From Chitinophagaceae bacterium (GTDB lineage: Bacteria > Bacteroidota > Bacteroidia > Chitinophagales > Chitinophagaceae), in contig CAHJWK010000003.1 in NCBI GenBank assembly GCA_903642275.1, forward strand, positions 25,455 through 89,454: a stretch of DNA of 64,000 nt, written 5' to 3'. Each line of letters starts with the position of its first letter. Position 1 is the first letter of the stretch. This document shows positions 36,721 to 47,288 of the stretch, piece after piece. The notes under the pieces were generated by a model. It had not been told where the DNA came from. It saw only the letters and a program-made list of their open reading frames with translations, and ran no database searches. The translations under genes and the position numbers were made by a program.

Positions 36721-37470
36721 ATGAAACTTAAAGCAATAATTATTGATGATGAAGTGCGGAGCCGTGAATCTCTGAAACAAAAAATTATATGGAATTGTGC
36801 AGATGTTCAAATTATTGCAGAATGTGAAAACGGCGAACAAGGTATAAAAGCCATAGAAGAACAAAAACCAGATATTGTTTTTCTTGATGTAGAGATGCCA
36901 CGTATGAACGGGTTTACTATGTTACAACAATTAAACAACAGGAATTTTGAACTCATTTTTACTACTGCTTACGACCACTATGCAATTCGCGCTATAAAAT
37001 TTTCTGCACTTGATTATTTGGTAAAACCTGTTGAAGTTGAAGAGCTAAAGCAAGCAATAAATATCGTAAAAGAAAAAAGAAAACATAACACTTCTAACGA
37101 AAGGCTTGAAACACTTTTACATAATTTAATGATTGAAAAAAATCAATCAAACCGCATTGCTATTCCATCATTAGAGGGCTTGCAGTTTGTTGAAATGAAT
37201 GATATTATTTATCTCGAAGCGGAAAGTAACTATACCTTCATTTACATAAAACCTTCCCAAAAAATAACTGTCTCGAAAACACTTAAAGATTTTGAAGAGT
37301 TGTTGCCGCATTCAATTTTCATCCGCATCCATCATTCATTCATCATTAATAAAAATCATGTACAAAAATATTTAAAAGGTGAAGGCGGGCAAGTGATAAT
37401 GAGCAACAGTAAAACATTGGATGTTGCAAGAAGAAAAAAAGAAGAGTTTATGAAGGCAATCGGGTATTGA
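36721..37470 (+). CDS. LytTR-family response regulator
   Basis: A 249-residue response regulator. The receiver domain (~1-120) has the acidic pocket IIIDDE, phospho-accepting Asp56 in DIVFLDVEMP and the Lys switch in YLVKPVE. The LytTR DNA-binding domain (~140-245) shows IPSLEGLQFVEMNDIIYLEA, SNYTFIYIK and LLPHSIFIRIHHSFIINKNH. It begins 5 bases after the propeller kinase stop, making a cognate pair. Target genes are probably near, e.g. the serine hydrolase upstream or M20 peptidase downstream, but no operator repeat was identified. Confidence 0.95.
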   Translation: MKLKAIIIDDEVRSRESLKQKIIWNCADVQIIAECENGEQGIKAIEEQKPDIVFLDVEMPRMNGFTMLQQLNNRNFELIFTTAYDHYAIRAIKFSALDYLVKPVEVEELKQAINIVKEKRKHNTSNERLETLLHNLMIEKNQSNRIAIPSLEGLQFVEMNDIIYLEAESNYTFIYIKPSQKITVSKTLKDFEELLPHSIFIRIHHSFIINKNHVQKYLKGEGGQVIMSNSKTLDVARRKKEEFMKAIGY

Positions 37471-37529
37471 TAAAGAAAAAAAACGGTGCTTACTAACTGG
37501 AGTATGAGTTAAGAATAAACACGGTGTAT

Positions 37530-39017
37530 ATGAAATATAATAGTCTTTTACTTAAATCAATTTTCATAGTTTTTTTATTAACAGCCTGCATCAATTTTGT
37601 AAATGCCCAAAATGTTATTTCAAAAAAAGGGCAGGCAACTTTAAAATCCTGCGAAAAATATTTTGCAGAAAATAATGATGCACACTTAAAAGAATTTATT
37701 GAGTTTACGTCTATACCTAGTATATCATCTATACCTGCACATAAACCTGATATAGAAAAAGCTGCTGCGTGGATTATAAAAAAACTACAAGCAATCGGAT
37801 TAACAACCGTACAACTAATACCAACAGAAGGCAACCCGGTTGTGTATGGCTGTTGGGTGGGTGCAAAAGATAAGCCCACGGTTTTAATCTATGCTCATTA
37901 CGATGTGCAGCCGGTAAAGGAAGCGGAATGGAACCATCCTCCTTTTGCAGGTGAAATAGAAAATGGAAGAATATATGCACGCGGCGCAAGCGATGACAAA
38001 AGCGGTGTAATGATTCCGATTTGGGCCGTAGAAGCGATGTTGAAAACTAACAAATCATTACCTGTAAATGTGAAGTTTATATTTGAAGGAGAAGAAGAAA
38101 TCTCAAGCCCGCATTTTCAGAAATTTCTTATTGATAATAAGGAATTACTAAAGGCAGATTTTGCTTTAAATGGCGATGGAAGCCAGATTAATGACAGTAC
38201 CGCTGCCATTTTAATGAGCTTAAGAGGAAGTGTGAAACTAGAGTTTACTATAAAGACCGCTAATATAGATGCGCATTCAGGTTGGTATGGTGGTAAAACT
38301 CCAAACGCTGCAATAGACCTTGCTGAAATTATTTCTTCATTCTATAATAAAGACGGGAGTATTGCAGTAGAAGGTTTTTACAACAATGTATTACCTATGA
38401 CAAACTCTGAAAAAGAAATGGAAAATAAATTTCCTTATGATTCACTCACAGACCGGAAAATTTTGGGGACAACAGCCGAAACCGGCGATACAAATTTTAC
38501 TCCTATGGAAAGAGTATGGTATAGACCAACATTAGAAGTAACGGGTTTGCAAAGCGGCTATACGGGCGAAGGTTTTTCTCAAATTATTCCAGGCAGCGCA
38601 ATGGCAAGAGTTTCGAGCAGGTTGGTTTATAACCAATCTGGTGACGACGTTATACAATCAATAATTAAACACATCAATAAAAACTGCCCGGTTGGTGCCA
38701 CTGTAGCTTATAAGTACATACCCGGGTATATAAGACCTTTAAAATTTCCATCCGGCACAAGAGCGTATAATTACTTATCAGCTGTATTAACCAATGTTTA
38801 TGAAAAGCCGCCTGTACCTATTGCAGTAGGATATAGTACAGGTTCGCTTATTGATATAAAGGAGCAATTGGGTATTTATCCTTATTCTCTTGGTGTTCAG
38901 CAACCAGATGAAAAAGCTCACGGCGCCAATGAATTTTTACGTTTATCCAGTTTGTTAACAGGGCAAATGCTTTATTGTACTTATTTTATTTATGTTGGTG
39001 AGCAGGAAGGTAAATAA
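37530..39017 (+). CDS. M20-family metallopeptidase (exported)
   Basis: A ~495-residue zinc peptidase of the M20 (ArgE/DapE/carnosinase-type) group. The start ATG at 37530 is followed by a signal peptide (LLKSIFIVFLLTACINFVNA). The Zn ligands are in YAHYDVQPVKEAEW (His-x-Asp), GASDDKSGVMIPI (bridging Asp) and EGEEEISSP (catalytic Glu). IDAHSGWYGG is the dimerization-domain start, and the C-terminal His is in ALRPD-like PDEKAHGANEF. It would cleave small peptides in the periplasm. It lies ~60 bases after the response regulator, fitting a peptide-use locus with the APC permease upstream. Confidence 0.92.
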   Translation: MKYNSLLLKSIFIVFLLTACINFVNAQNVISKKGQATLKSCEKYFAENNDAHLKEFIEFTSIPSISSIPAHKPDIEKAAAWIIKKLQAIGLTTVQLIPTEGNPVVYGCWVGAKDKPTVLIYAHYDVQPVKEAEWNHPPFAGEIENGRIYARGASDDKSGVMIPIWAVEAMLKTNKSLPVNVKFIFEGEEEISSPHFQKFLIDNKELLKADFALNGDGSQINDSTAAILMSLRGSVKLEFTIKTANIDAHSGWYGGKTPNAAIDLAEIISSFYNKDGSIAVEGFYNNVLPMTNSEKEMENKFPYDSLTDRKILGTTAETGDTNFTPMERVWYRPTLEVTGLQSGYTGEGFSQIIPGSAMARVSSRLVYNQSGDDVIQSIIKHINKNCPVGATVAYKYIPGYIRPLKFPSGTRAYNYLSAVLTNVYEKPPVPIAVGYSTGSLIDIKEQLGIYPYSLGVQQPDEKAHGANEFLRLSSLLTGQMLYCTYFIYVGEQEGK

Positions 39018-39195
39018 GAATGCCAAACATGGATCTAACATAAATGTCATCAAAATGCAGTTTGATTTGTTTTAAATACTATTTCTGTACATTCTGGCGG
39101 TTATAAACTTCGGGTGATAAAATGAATGTTCATCATGTTCAACTGCAGCTGTGTAAAATAATGATAAACAAGAGAGGAATAAACATTTACACACA

Positions 39196-39528
39196 TCATT
39201 TCTTTTTTGTCTTGACTGCAACAAGCTGGTAAGAGTGATCAATCTCTTCTTCCAGTTGTTTATCGCTTAAAGTTCCGTCAGCAAAGACTGTATTCCAGTG
39301 TTTTTTGTTCATATGAAGAGCAGGCTTTATACATTCATATTGTTCCCTCAAATCTAATGCACGTTTTGGCTCACATTTTACATTAAAATATAATGGAGAA
39401 GCATTAAGTGGAGTGGTCAAAAAAATTTTGTTATTTACTTTAAACAGTAGTTTGTCTTCTATTGACCAAAAGCTTTCCTCTGCAGCAGGCTTGCTTAATG
39501 CATATTCACGCAGGTCTTCAATGTTCAT
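39196..39528 (-). CDS. MmcQ/YjbR-family (DUF419) DNA-binding-fold protein
   Basis: A 110-residue protein of the MmcQ/YjbR family (CyaY-like fold). EDLREYALSKPAAEESFWSI and LLFKVNNKIFLTT (~28-40), then PALHMNKKHWNTVFADGTLS (~68-87), are typical. A role in DNA binding has been suggested from the fold, but not shown. It is a lone minus-strand gene between rightward genes, with no sign of cotranscription. Confidence 0.88.
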   Translation of the reverse strand: MNIEDLREYALSKPAAEESFWSIEDKLLFKVNNKIFLTTPLNASPLYFNVKCEPKRALDLREQYECIKPALHMNKKHWNTVFADGTLSDKQLEEEIDHSYQLVAVKTKKK

Positions 39529-39799
39529 GCAGGTAAATTAAACGATAAGTTTAGAAATAAGAAAATCTTGTTACCGGCTACGGTGTTTATTAAACATTAA
39601 TAAAAGAAAAAATGAGTTTACGAGCCTACGAATAAGATATAAACTCGTTCCTATCGCTACAGCAATTTTTTGGACAATTAGCTCTTAAACTATTATTGGA
39701 ATCTCTGCTGTATAATTCCGTCACATATTTATAGCAGTTCGTCCCATTGCTTAAAGTGGATGTATTGGTGTGCGCTAATCTTGCTTTCAAATAAAGATT

Positions 39800-41396
39800 A
39801 TGAAAGTGAAATGGCGGCAACATGAAATGAATTTGGTAACTGCAACCGGTGTGATATTGCTGGTAAGTTACTTGTGGAATATGACTCATCTTTCACAACA
39901 GATGATTGACATGAGTTATGCAGGTGCGTTCAGGGATATGCATGTGCCGTTTAATTTATACAGGAATGTAATCATTCCTGTTATAGGGTCTGTTGCACTT
40001 ATTTATCTTTTTTATCTCTGGATTAATCTTTATACAATTCCCCGCTTTTTGTTTCCAAAGAAATTTGACGCGGGCACATCAAAGATTTCAATATCATTTT
40101 TAAAGATTTCATTACCAAGTCTGGCAAAGAAAATATATTAAAGAATATGGCTGGCTTTTTATACAGCTTGCTGTAATAATTTTTATACTTGGAGCAGCAT
40201 TAGGTACTGCAACCTATTTCACTTACGAATGGCAGTTTCATTACCCCGGCTTTTCAATTTTCTTCAATAAAAATATTCCTGACTCACAATTAAATTTATC
40301 ACAGGGTTTTTTTGCTGCAACTATGTTTCTTGTTTTCTATGGTTTATATGTTTGCTTAAGAGAAATTATTATCCGGTTAAGCATATCATCCCGGCAAAAG
40401 CTATACAACATTTCCATTTGCAATAAGGTTACTTCATTTTTATCCTTATTTACGGGTACCATTATATTCTTAGAGGCATTTAATATTATACACAAGCCAC
40501 AGATTTTTCTTTTTCTTACGTTATACATTCCTGCTTTGTTTGCTATGTACATTAGTAACGTGTATTGGCTGTTCCCGATGAAGGGAGACGAACCCTTCTT
40601 TAGTAAAAAAATTATTTTACGCTTATTATTTACTTCTCTTGTTTATTCCATTCCGTTAATGTTTTTCATACGTGGGCAAGGTGCAGTTACTTTCTTATAT
40701 GCCTGGGTTGAACAACTATTTATCGCAACACCGCTTACCTGGTGGTATTATAAAACTAATAAGGGAAAGATTTTACAGTTAAGAGTTGTTGAAACAGCAC
40801 TGGTAAAATCAAAAGCAGATTTACAGTTTTTACGCTCACAAATAAATCCGCATTTTTTATTTAATGTACTCAACACTTTATATGGTAGTGCTTTGCAGGA
40901 AAATGCAGAACGCACAGCGAACGGTATTCAGAAGTTAGGTGACATGATGCGCTTTATGCTGCATGAAAACAATCTTGATTTTATTCAGATGGATAGAGAA
41001 ATTGAATACCTTAAGAACTATATCGCTTTACAAAAACTGCGCACACAATCATCACCTGATATAATTATTGAAGACAATATCAGCGAACAAAACTGTAATC
41101 ATAAAATAGCACCGATGCTGTTGATACCGTTGGTTGAAAATGCATTTAAGCATGGCATCAGCTTAAAAGAAAAATCATGGATAAAAATTAACCTTGAATG
41201 CACAGAAAAGAACGTCCTGTTTGAAGTGCATAACAGTATGCATGAAAAAACAGATAGCGACCCGGAAAAAGAAAGGTCTGGCATCGGATACAAAAATGTG
41301 TTGGAACGCTTGAAACTGATTTATGGAAACAGGTTTCAAATATCAGTTAACGGCGATGGTAAAGAATTCTTTGTAAAGCTTTTAATTGAACTATAA
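39800..41396 (+). pseudogene. LytS-type sensor histidine kinase with two frameshifts
   Basis: The open pieces (39800-40141 and 40323-41396) and the stretch between form one ~530-residue LytS-type kinase. Part one has a first helix (LVTATGVILLVSYLWN) and a second helix (IIPVIGSVALIYLFYLW). Restoring one T in the run at 40097-40101 gives SFFKDFITKSGKENI; restoring one A at 40140-40142 gives KEYGWLFIQLAVIIFILGAA, which stays open into the kinase frame. That frame has further helices, the His motif INPHFLFNVLNTLYGSAL, and the N-box VENAFKHGISLKE. Two 1-base deletions 40 bases apart break it. A serine hydrolase and a LytTR regulator follow. Sequencing error is possible but would need two hits in one gene. 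Confidence 0.85.
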
Positions 41397-41457
41397 TTAT
41401 AAAGACACGGGTAACTCAATAACTATTCTTATTCTTAAAAAAACTACATAAAACAAT

Positions 41458-42813
41458 ATGAAAAAGATATTATTAATTATTTGCGCAGCAGTGCTTTCAA
41501 AATTTCTATTTGCACAGGATTCAACTGCGAAAAAGTTAGACGAACTGGTAACAGCTTATGCCAATATAAACAGGTTTAATGGTTCGGCGCTTGTAGCCAT
41601 GCATGGCAATATTTTATTGCAAAAAGGTTATGGCATAAAGAATGCAGACGATAAAAGTCTGAACGACGAAAACACAGTTTATCAAATTGCATCGGTAACA
41701 AAACAGTTTACAGCAACAGTTATTTTGAAGCTGGTTGAACTGCATAAGATGTCGTTGAATGATAAGCTAAGTAAGTATTACAGCGGCTTTCCGAACGGTG
41801 ATAGCATAACTATTGAGAACCTATTGACGCACACATCCGGCTTACATAATTTTACGGAAGAAGATACAACCATTATTGAAACGGATGAGCAAAGGATGAT
41901 ACCTTATCTTAAAACATTAAAGCCTGATTTTATGCCTGGCACTAACTGGCATTACAGTAATTCAGGGTATGTAATGCTGGGATACATCATTCAAAAAGTA
42001 AGCAGCATGAGTTACTGGCAGGCAGTGCGTAAATATATTTTTCAGCCGTTGAATATGACCAACAGTGGCTTTGATTTTACACATCTTGCAAGCAATGAAA
42101 AAGCAGTTGGTTATGATATATTGAATGATACATTGCAGCAACGTGCGGTAATAACTGACTCGACTGTGCCTTTCGGTGCCGGCTCAATTTATTCAAGTGT
42201 GGAAGACATGTATAAATGGCATCAGGGTTTACAGGACTACAAAATTGTAAATGAGGATTTAATGCAGAAAGCTTATACGGCTTGTGCGAAGAGTAATTAT
42301 GGTTACGGCTGGCAGATTGATTCTGTGTTCGGCAAAAAGATGGTGTCGCACAGTGGCTCAATTACTGGTTTCGGGAGTAATTTTGCACGCATTGAAAGCG
42401 ATGATGTTTGCATTGTTTTGTTGAGCAATAAAAGCGGCTCAACGTCGGATGCAATGAATATAACAAATAAATTGCTTGCCATCTTATATAATCAGCCTTA
42501 CGGCATTCCGGTAAAAAGAGTACCTGTTACAATTAAACAAGACGTTTTAAAGAAATATGTTGGCACTTATAAAATTGATGAGATGAATTTAACGATAAAA
42601 ATATCTGCAGACACTAACAAATTAATTGCTCAGCCACAGCGTGAAGGACATCCTGGTCCGGCTTCTGTTATGCTCCCTTTGAGTAATGTACATTTTTATG
42701 ATGAACATGATAATGAAGTTGAAGTGACTTTTAATGTTGACGCAAGCGGTAAAGTAAATGGTATGAAAATTTTGCAAATGGGAATTATCAAATATGCGAA
42801 GAAAATAAAATAA
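41458..42813 (+). CDS. Exported serine hydrolase, class C beta-lactamase-like
   Basis: A 451-residue hydrolase. A signal peptide (~1-19) is followed by the S-x-x-K motif SVTK (Ser79-Lys82), the Tyr motif YSNSGYVMLGYII (~152) and HSGSITGFGSNFA in place of the KTG/HxG motif. Residues ~350-450 form an extra C-terminal beta-rich domain (YVGTYKIDEMNLTIKI). Such proteins act on peptides, esters or peptidoglycan; antibiotic resistance is not indicated. It sits between a broken LytS kinase and a LytTR regulator (2-base gap to the latter), so it is probably part of the same operon and its expression is tied to that system. Confidence 0.88.
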   Translation: MKKILLIICAAVLSKFLFAQDSTAKKLDELVTAYANINRFNGSALVAMHGNILLQKGYGIKNADDKSLNDENTVYQIASVTKQFTATVILKLVELHKMSLNDKLSKYYSGFPNGDSITIENLLTHTSGLHNFTEEDTTIIETDEQRMIPYLKTLKPDFMPGTNWHYSNSGYVMLGYIIQKVSSMSYWQAVRKYIFQPLNMTNSGFDFTHLASNEKAVGYDILNDTLQQRAVITDSTVPFGAGSIYSSVEDMYKWHQGLQDYKIVNEDLMQKAYTACAKSNYGYGWQIDSVFGKKMVSHSGSITGFGSNFARIESDDVCIVLLSNKSGSTSDAMNITNKLLAILYNQPYGIPVKRVPVTIKQDVLKKYVGTYKIDEMNLTIKISADTNKLIAQPQREGHPGPASVMLPLSNVHFYDEHDNEVEVTFNVDASGKVNGMKILQMGIIKYAKKIK

Positions 42814-42815
42814 TC

Positions 42816-43499
42816 ATGCTTACTGCTGTTGCTATAGATGATGAACCTGTTGCACTGGATGTAATAAAATCACTTGCTTCAAAAATTAATTTTATAAACA
42901 TTGCCGCATATTTTACCGATGCATTTGATGCATTTCAATACTTGCAGCAACATACTGTTGACCTTATTTTTCTTGATATAAAAATGCCCGACATCAGCGG
43001 AATTGATTTTCTTAAATCTTTATCACATCCGCCAATGGTTATATTTACAACGGCATACAGTGAACACGCTGTTCAAAGCTTTGAATTGGATGCCACCGAT
43101 TATTTACTAAAGCCATTTTCGCAGGCAAGATTTTTAAAAGCTTGCAACAAAGCATACAAACAATTTAGCTTAAAGAATAAAAACAATGCTACACCTGCAA
43201 GTCATGTTTATATTAAAACAGGCACGGAGCAAATACGTGTTGAACTGGATGATATCTTATATGCCGAAAGCAAAGGCAACTATATGCAGTTTGTATTGCT
43301 GCAAACAAAAATAATTTCGAGACTTACCATGAATGAAACAGAAGCATTGCTGCCAACTATGTTATTTGTGCGCATTCATCGTTCTTATGTTGTTGCTAAA
43401 AAGTATATTTCCAAAATGAATAAAACTTCTATTTGGATAAGAGATGTAGAGCTACCTATCGGTTCTGGCTTCATAAATAATGTGCAAAAACTTATTTAG
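42816..43499 (+). CDS. LytTR-family response regulator
   Basis: A 227-residue regulator. Receiver domain: VAIDDEP acidic pocket, phospho-Asp54 in LIFLDIKMPD, and Lys in YLLKPFS. LytTR domain: HVYIKTGTEQIRVELDDILY, ESKGNYMQFVL and LFVRIHRSYVVAKKY. It starts 2 bases after the serine hydrolase stop. Its partner kinase is the broken LytS gene at 39800-41396; if that kinase is dead, this regulator is an orphan. Confidence 0.93.
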   Translation: MLTAVAIDDEPVALDVIKSLASKINFINIAAYFTDAFDAFQYLQQHTVDLIFLDIKMPDISGIDFLKSLSHPPMVIFTTAYSEHAVQSFELDATDYLLKPFSQARFLKACNKAYKQFSLKNKNNATPASHVYIKTGTEQIRVELDDILYAESKGNYMQFVLLQTKIISRLTMNETEALLPTMLFVRIHRSYVVAKKYISKMNKTSIWIRDVELPIGSGFINNVQKLI

Positions 43500-43701
43500 A
43501 TTATTGAGCCTTCTTAGAAATTTTTTCTGTATTTCCGTACAACTCATTGTCCGTTTTTGATACAATCTAAACTATTAAGATTTCTGTAAAAGTATTGCTG
43601 TACAGGTGTTTCAGCATTGGCATACGCGTTGAAGCTTAAACGCCATAAGCCGAAGGTGTGTTCATCTAATTATAATAAATCATACATCATCATCAATTTC
43701 T

Positions 43702-45634
43702 ATGTTCAAAAATTATTTCAAAACTGCATGGCGAAATTTGATAAAGAAGAAAGCTTTTTCTTTTATCAACATTGTTGGTTTATCAGCAGGGATGGCGGTT
43801 GCCATGCTGATTGGTTTATGGATATGGAATGAATTTTCTTTTAATAAAGAGTTTAAGAGTTACAACAGCATTGCACAGGTAATGCAAAACCAGTCTCTTA
43901 ATAATGAGTATCAAACACAGGAAACATTACCTATTCCTGTAGCAGAAGAGCTGCGCATAAAGTATGGAAGCGATTTTAAGCACATTATATTATCAACGGC
44001 AACACAAGACCACATCTTTTCTTTTGGAGATAAGAAGATAGTGAACAAAGGAAACTTTATAGAACCGCAGGCACCTAAAGTGTTTACTATGAATATGCTT
44101 GCCGGCAGTCGTAACGGACTTAATAATATGCATTCTGTTTTACTATCGTCATCTCTTTCAAAGTCTTTATTTGGTGATAAAAATGCAATCGGTCAAACTA
44201 TTATGATGGATGATACACTGCCTGTAAAAGTTTCAGGAGTGTATAAAGATTTTTCAGAAAACACGTCCTTTAGTGACATCAAATTCTTAGCGCCTTGGCA
44301 ACTATTTGCTACCATAGACCAGGAAACAAAAAATTCTGCTCATGAATGGGATGACAATGGATGGAAACTATATGTACAGATGGCTGACAACACAGACTTC
44401 GACAAAGTTTCTGCTAAAATAAAACACATAAAAGCAGAACATAGCAAGTTTGTAAAACCAATCGACCAGTACAAGCCTGCCCTGTTTTTATTTCCTATGA
44501 GTAAATGGCATTTGTATTCTGAATTTAAAAATGGTGAAAGTGTTGGCGGAAGAATACAGTATGTAAAGCTGTTTACATTAATTGGCATATTCGTACTGTT
44601 GCTTGCCTGCATCAACTTCATGAACCTTAGCACAGCGCTTTCTGAAAAACGTGCAAAAGAAGTAGGCATCCGGAAAACTGTTGGCTCTTTGCGCAGCCAG
44701 CTCGTTCTCCAGTTTTTTTGCGAGTCACTGCTGGTTAGCTTTATTGCATTTGTGTTAGCGTTAGGGCTTGTTCAACTATCACTTCCCTTCTTTAATAATC
44801 TTGCTGATAAAAAAATGAGTGTGCCCTGGCTGAATATTTATGTGTGGCTATGCGGTATTTCCTTTAGCATCATTACCGGCTTGGTTGCAGGCAGTTACCC
44901 GGCTTTATATTTATCGTCATTTCAACCTGTGAAAGTTTTAAAGGGCGTTTTCAAAACAGGTCGCTTTGCTTCATTACCACGCAAAGTTTTAGTGGTAACA
45001 CAGTTCACAGTTTCCATTGCGTTAATTGCAGGTACGGTAATGGTATATCGCCAGGTCGAGTATGCAAAAAGCCGTCCTGTTGGTTATAGCAGAAATGGAT
45101 TGCTTAGAGTTGATGTTCATACAAAAGCGATACAAGACCAGTTCGATGCATTCAGAAATGATTTGCTTAATACAGGTGCCATTAGTGAGGTGGCAGCAAC
45201 ATCAAGCCCTACTACAGAAGTTTGATGAGTTATATAAAAATGATTTACGTCAGCAAACTATTTTATCTGTGTTCGCAGCACTTGCCATTTTTGTTGCCTG
45301 CCTCGGTTTATTTGGTCTTGCGTCTTTCACAGCAACAAAACGCTTTAAAGAAATCGGAGTAAGAAAAGTAGTTGGTGCATCAATACAAAGCATCGTTATA
45401 CTATTGTCAAAAGATTTATTAAAGCCTGTATTGATAGCAACCTTTATTGCATTGCCTGCAGGTTATTGGGCGATGAATAAATGGCTGCAAAACTTTGCTT
45501 ATAAAACCACATTAAGCTGGTGGATTTTTGCTTTTGCAGCACTGATAACATTTGGAATTGCATTAATAACAGTAAGCATCAAAGCAATTAAAGCAGCCAT
45601 CGCAAATCCGGTGAAGAGTTTAAGAATAGAGTAA
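43702..45634 (+). pseudogene. FtsX/MacB-type ABC transporter permease with internal deletion and frameshift
   Basis: Members of this family are ~780-810 residues with a periplasmic domain between two FtsX halves. Here the first 507 residues (43702-45225) are sound: FKTAWRNLIKKKAFSFINIV, the MacB periplasmic core, and the first three-helix FtsX domain with ALSEKRAKEVGIRKTVGSLR. After AISEVAATSSPTTEV the frame stops, and the next ~130 residues (to 45634) resume in another frame with KFDELYKNDLRQQTILSVFA, IFVACLGLFGLASFTATKRF and the last two helices. About 150 residues of the second periplasmic domain are missing, so this is a deletion of ~0.4-0.5 kb and not an indel. No ABC ATPase gene is near. 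Confidence 0.9.
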
Positions 45635-45899
45635 AAACGGCCTTCATAAAGTATTGTTTTATGCAAAGCCGATAAAAGCATGACATTAGCCATAGTATCG
45701 CTTGTTAGCATTAGTTCTTGCTTAAGAAAATTCGGTGAGCATTTGCAAGTAACAACTTGTTCGCCTTAGCTGGATTCGCAGTAAAACGTTAATTTAGTTT
45801 CAGTTACCGATTGCCAAGGTTTATCCTTCCAGTGCGAGTGATATTGAGCTACTAACGGTCATTGCAAAATGACTTCTAAATTAAATAGACCATATTTGA

Positions 45900-46616
45900 A
45901 TGAGGAAAGCTATAGTTATCGGCGCTACATCAGGAATTGGAAAAGGGCTTGCTAAAATTTTAGTTGGCAATAATTATTTGGTTGGTATAACAGGCAGACG
46001 CAAAGAATTACTTAACGAATTAAAATCAGACAATCCAAACTTATATTATACCCACACATTTGACATTACCGATACAACATCAATTGCTGAAAACTTAAAA
46101 ATATTAACAACTGAACTTGGCGGACTTGATTTGCTGATAATTAGTTCAGGAACAGGTGACTTAAATGAAAGACTTGACTTTGAAATTGAAAAACGAATAA
46201 TAGAAACTAATGTAACAGGTTTTACCTGTATCGCAAACTGGGCTTTCAATTATTTTGAGAAACAAAAATCAGGACATCTGGTTGCAATAGGTTCTATTGG
46301 TGGTCTTCGTGGAAGCAGAATTGCACCAGCTTATAATGCTACTAAAGCGTTTCAAATAAATTACCTGGAAGGTTTAAGACAAAAAGCAACAAAGCTAGAA
46401 TCACAAATATTTATAACCGACATAAGACCCGGTTTTGTTGACACTGATATGGCAAAAGGAGAAGGACAATTTTGGGTTGCGCCTGTTGACAAAGCAAGCA
46501 AACAGATTTACAATGCAATTAAAAAGAAAAGGCAAATAGCTTATATTACAAAACGTTGGAAAATAGTTGCTGTAATCATGAGGCTTTTGCCAAACAATAT
46601 TTATAAAAGGATGTAA
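45900..46616 (+). CDS. Short-chain dehydrogenase/reductase (SDR)
   Basis: A 238-residue classical SDR oxidoreductase. The dinucleotide-binding motif is GATSGIGKGLAKIL (TGxxxGIG variant), the acidic strand-3 region is HTFDITDTTS, and the catalytic triad residues are Ser in AIGSIGGLRGS and YNATK (Tyr-x-x-x-Lys). C-terminal RPGFVDTDMAKGE is the usual PGxxxT. Substrate unknown. It is the first of three rightward genes (SDR, membrane protein, aspartyl protease); the next starts 18 bases after its stop. Confidence 0.92.
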   Translation: MRKAIVIGATSGIGKGLAKILVGNNYLVGITGRRKELLNELKSDNPNLYYTHTFDITDTTSIAENLKILTTELGGLDLLIISSGTGDLNERLDFEIEKRIIETNVTGFTCIANWAFNYFEKQKSGHLVAIGSIGGLRGSRIAPAYNATKAFQINYLEGLRQKATKLESQIFITDIRPGFVDTDMAKGEGQFWVAPVDKASKQIYNAIKKKRQIAYITKRWKIVAVIMRLLPNNIYKRM

Positions 46617-46634
46617 GAAAAGCAAACAATTTAA

Positions 46635-47288
46635 GTGACTACATCAAAAAAAAATTTATTGCTGGCACCAATTTTTGGAACACTTGTTTTTGCCATTCTC
46701 TATTTTATTGCAACACTTTTCTATCCGGGAGGTTCACAGGTTGACAAAAACTCGACCGGGTTTAGCTGGTTAAATAATTACTGGTGCAATTTATTAAATG
46801 AACAAGCTGTTAACGAGCAAATTAATGCCGCAAAACCAATTGCTATGACTGCAATGTTTATTCTTTGCCTGACATTTATTTTGTTTTGGTTTTTGTTTCC
46901 AAAATATGTAACGGTTAACAAAAAACTTTCAATCCTGATTAGAGTTTGCGGCAGCTTCGCCATGATTGTAGGATTTCTATTATTCACAAATATCAATCAC
47001 GACTTAATTACAAATCTTGCTTCTGGTTTTGGCGTTATTGCAACCATTGGTGTTTTGATTGGACTTAATAAAATTGGGTGGAAAAAACTTTTTGTTTTTG
47101 GTCTTTTAAATTTCCTGCTTGTTGCATTGAACAATTACATCTATTACTCAAAAGCACTGATTATTTATTTACCGGTTGTTCAGAAAATCACCTTTGGTTT
47201 ATTTTTATTTTGGATTTGTTCAATAGATTTAAACTTGTATTATAGTCAAAGAAAAGCAGTTACAAACAAAAGCATTGCCGGAGGCTGA
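46635..47288 (+). CDS. Six-helix membrane protein, DUF998-like
   Basis: A 217-residue integral membrane protein starting at a GTG at 46635. Six hydrophobic segments are visible, e.g. LLLAPIFGTLVFAILYFIAT, MTAMFILCLTFILFWFLF and GVIATIGVLIGLNKIGW. The layout resembles DUF998-type proteins, but this is a weak identification; function unknown. It follows the SDR by 18 bases, so the two are probably an operon. Its last residues overlap a short GC-rich patch that also forms the 5' flank of the aspartyl protease gene. Confidence 0.65.
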   Translation: MTTSKKNLLLAPIFGTLVFAILYFIATLFYPGGSQVDKNSTGFSWLNNYWCNLLNEQAVNEQINAAKPIAMTAMFILCLTFILFWFLFPKYVTVNKKLSILIRVCGSFAMIVGFLLFTNINHDLITNLASGFGVIATIGVLIGLNKIGWKKLFVFGLLNFLLVALNNYIYYSKALIIYLPVVQKITFGLFLFWICSIDLNLYYSQRKAVTNKSIAGG

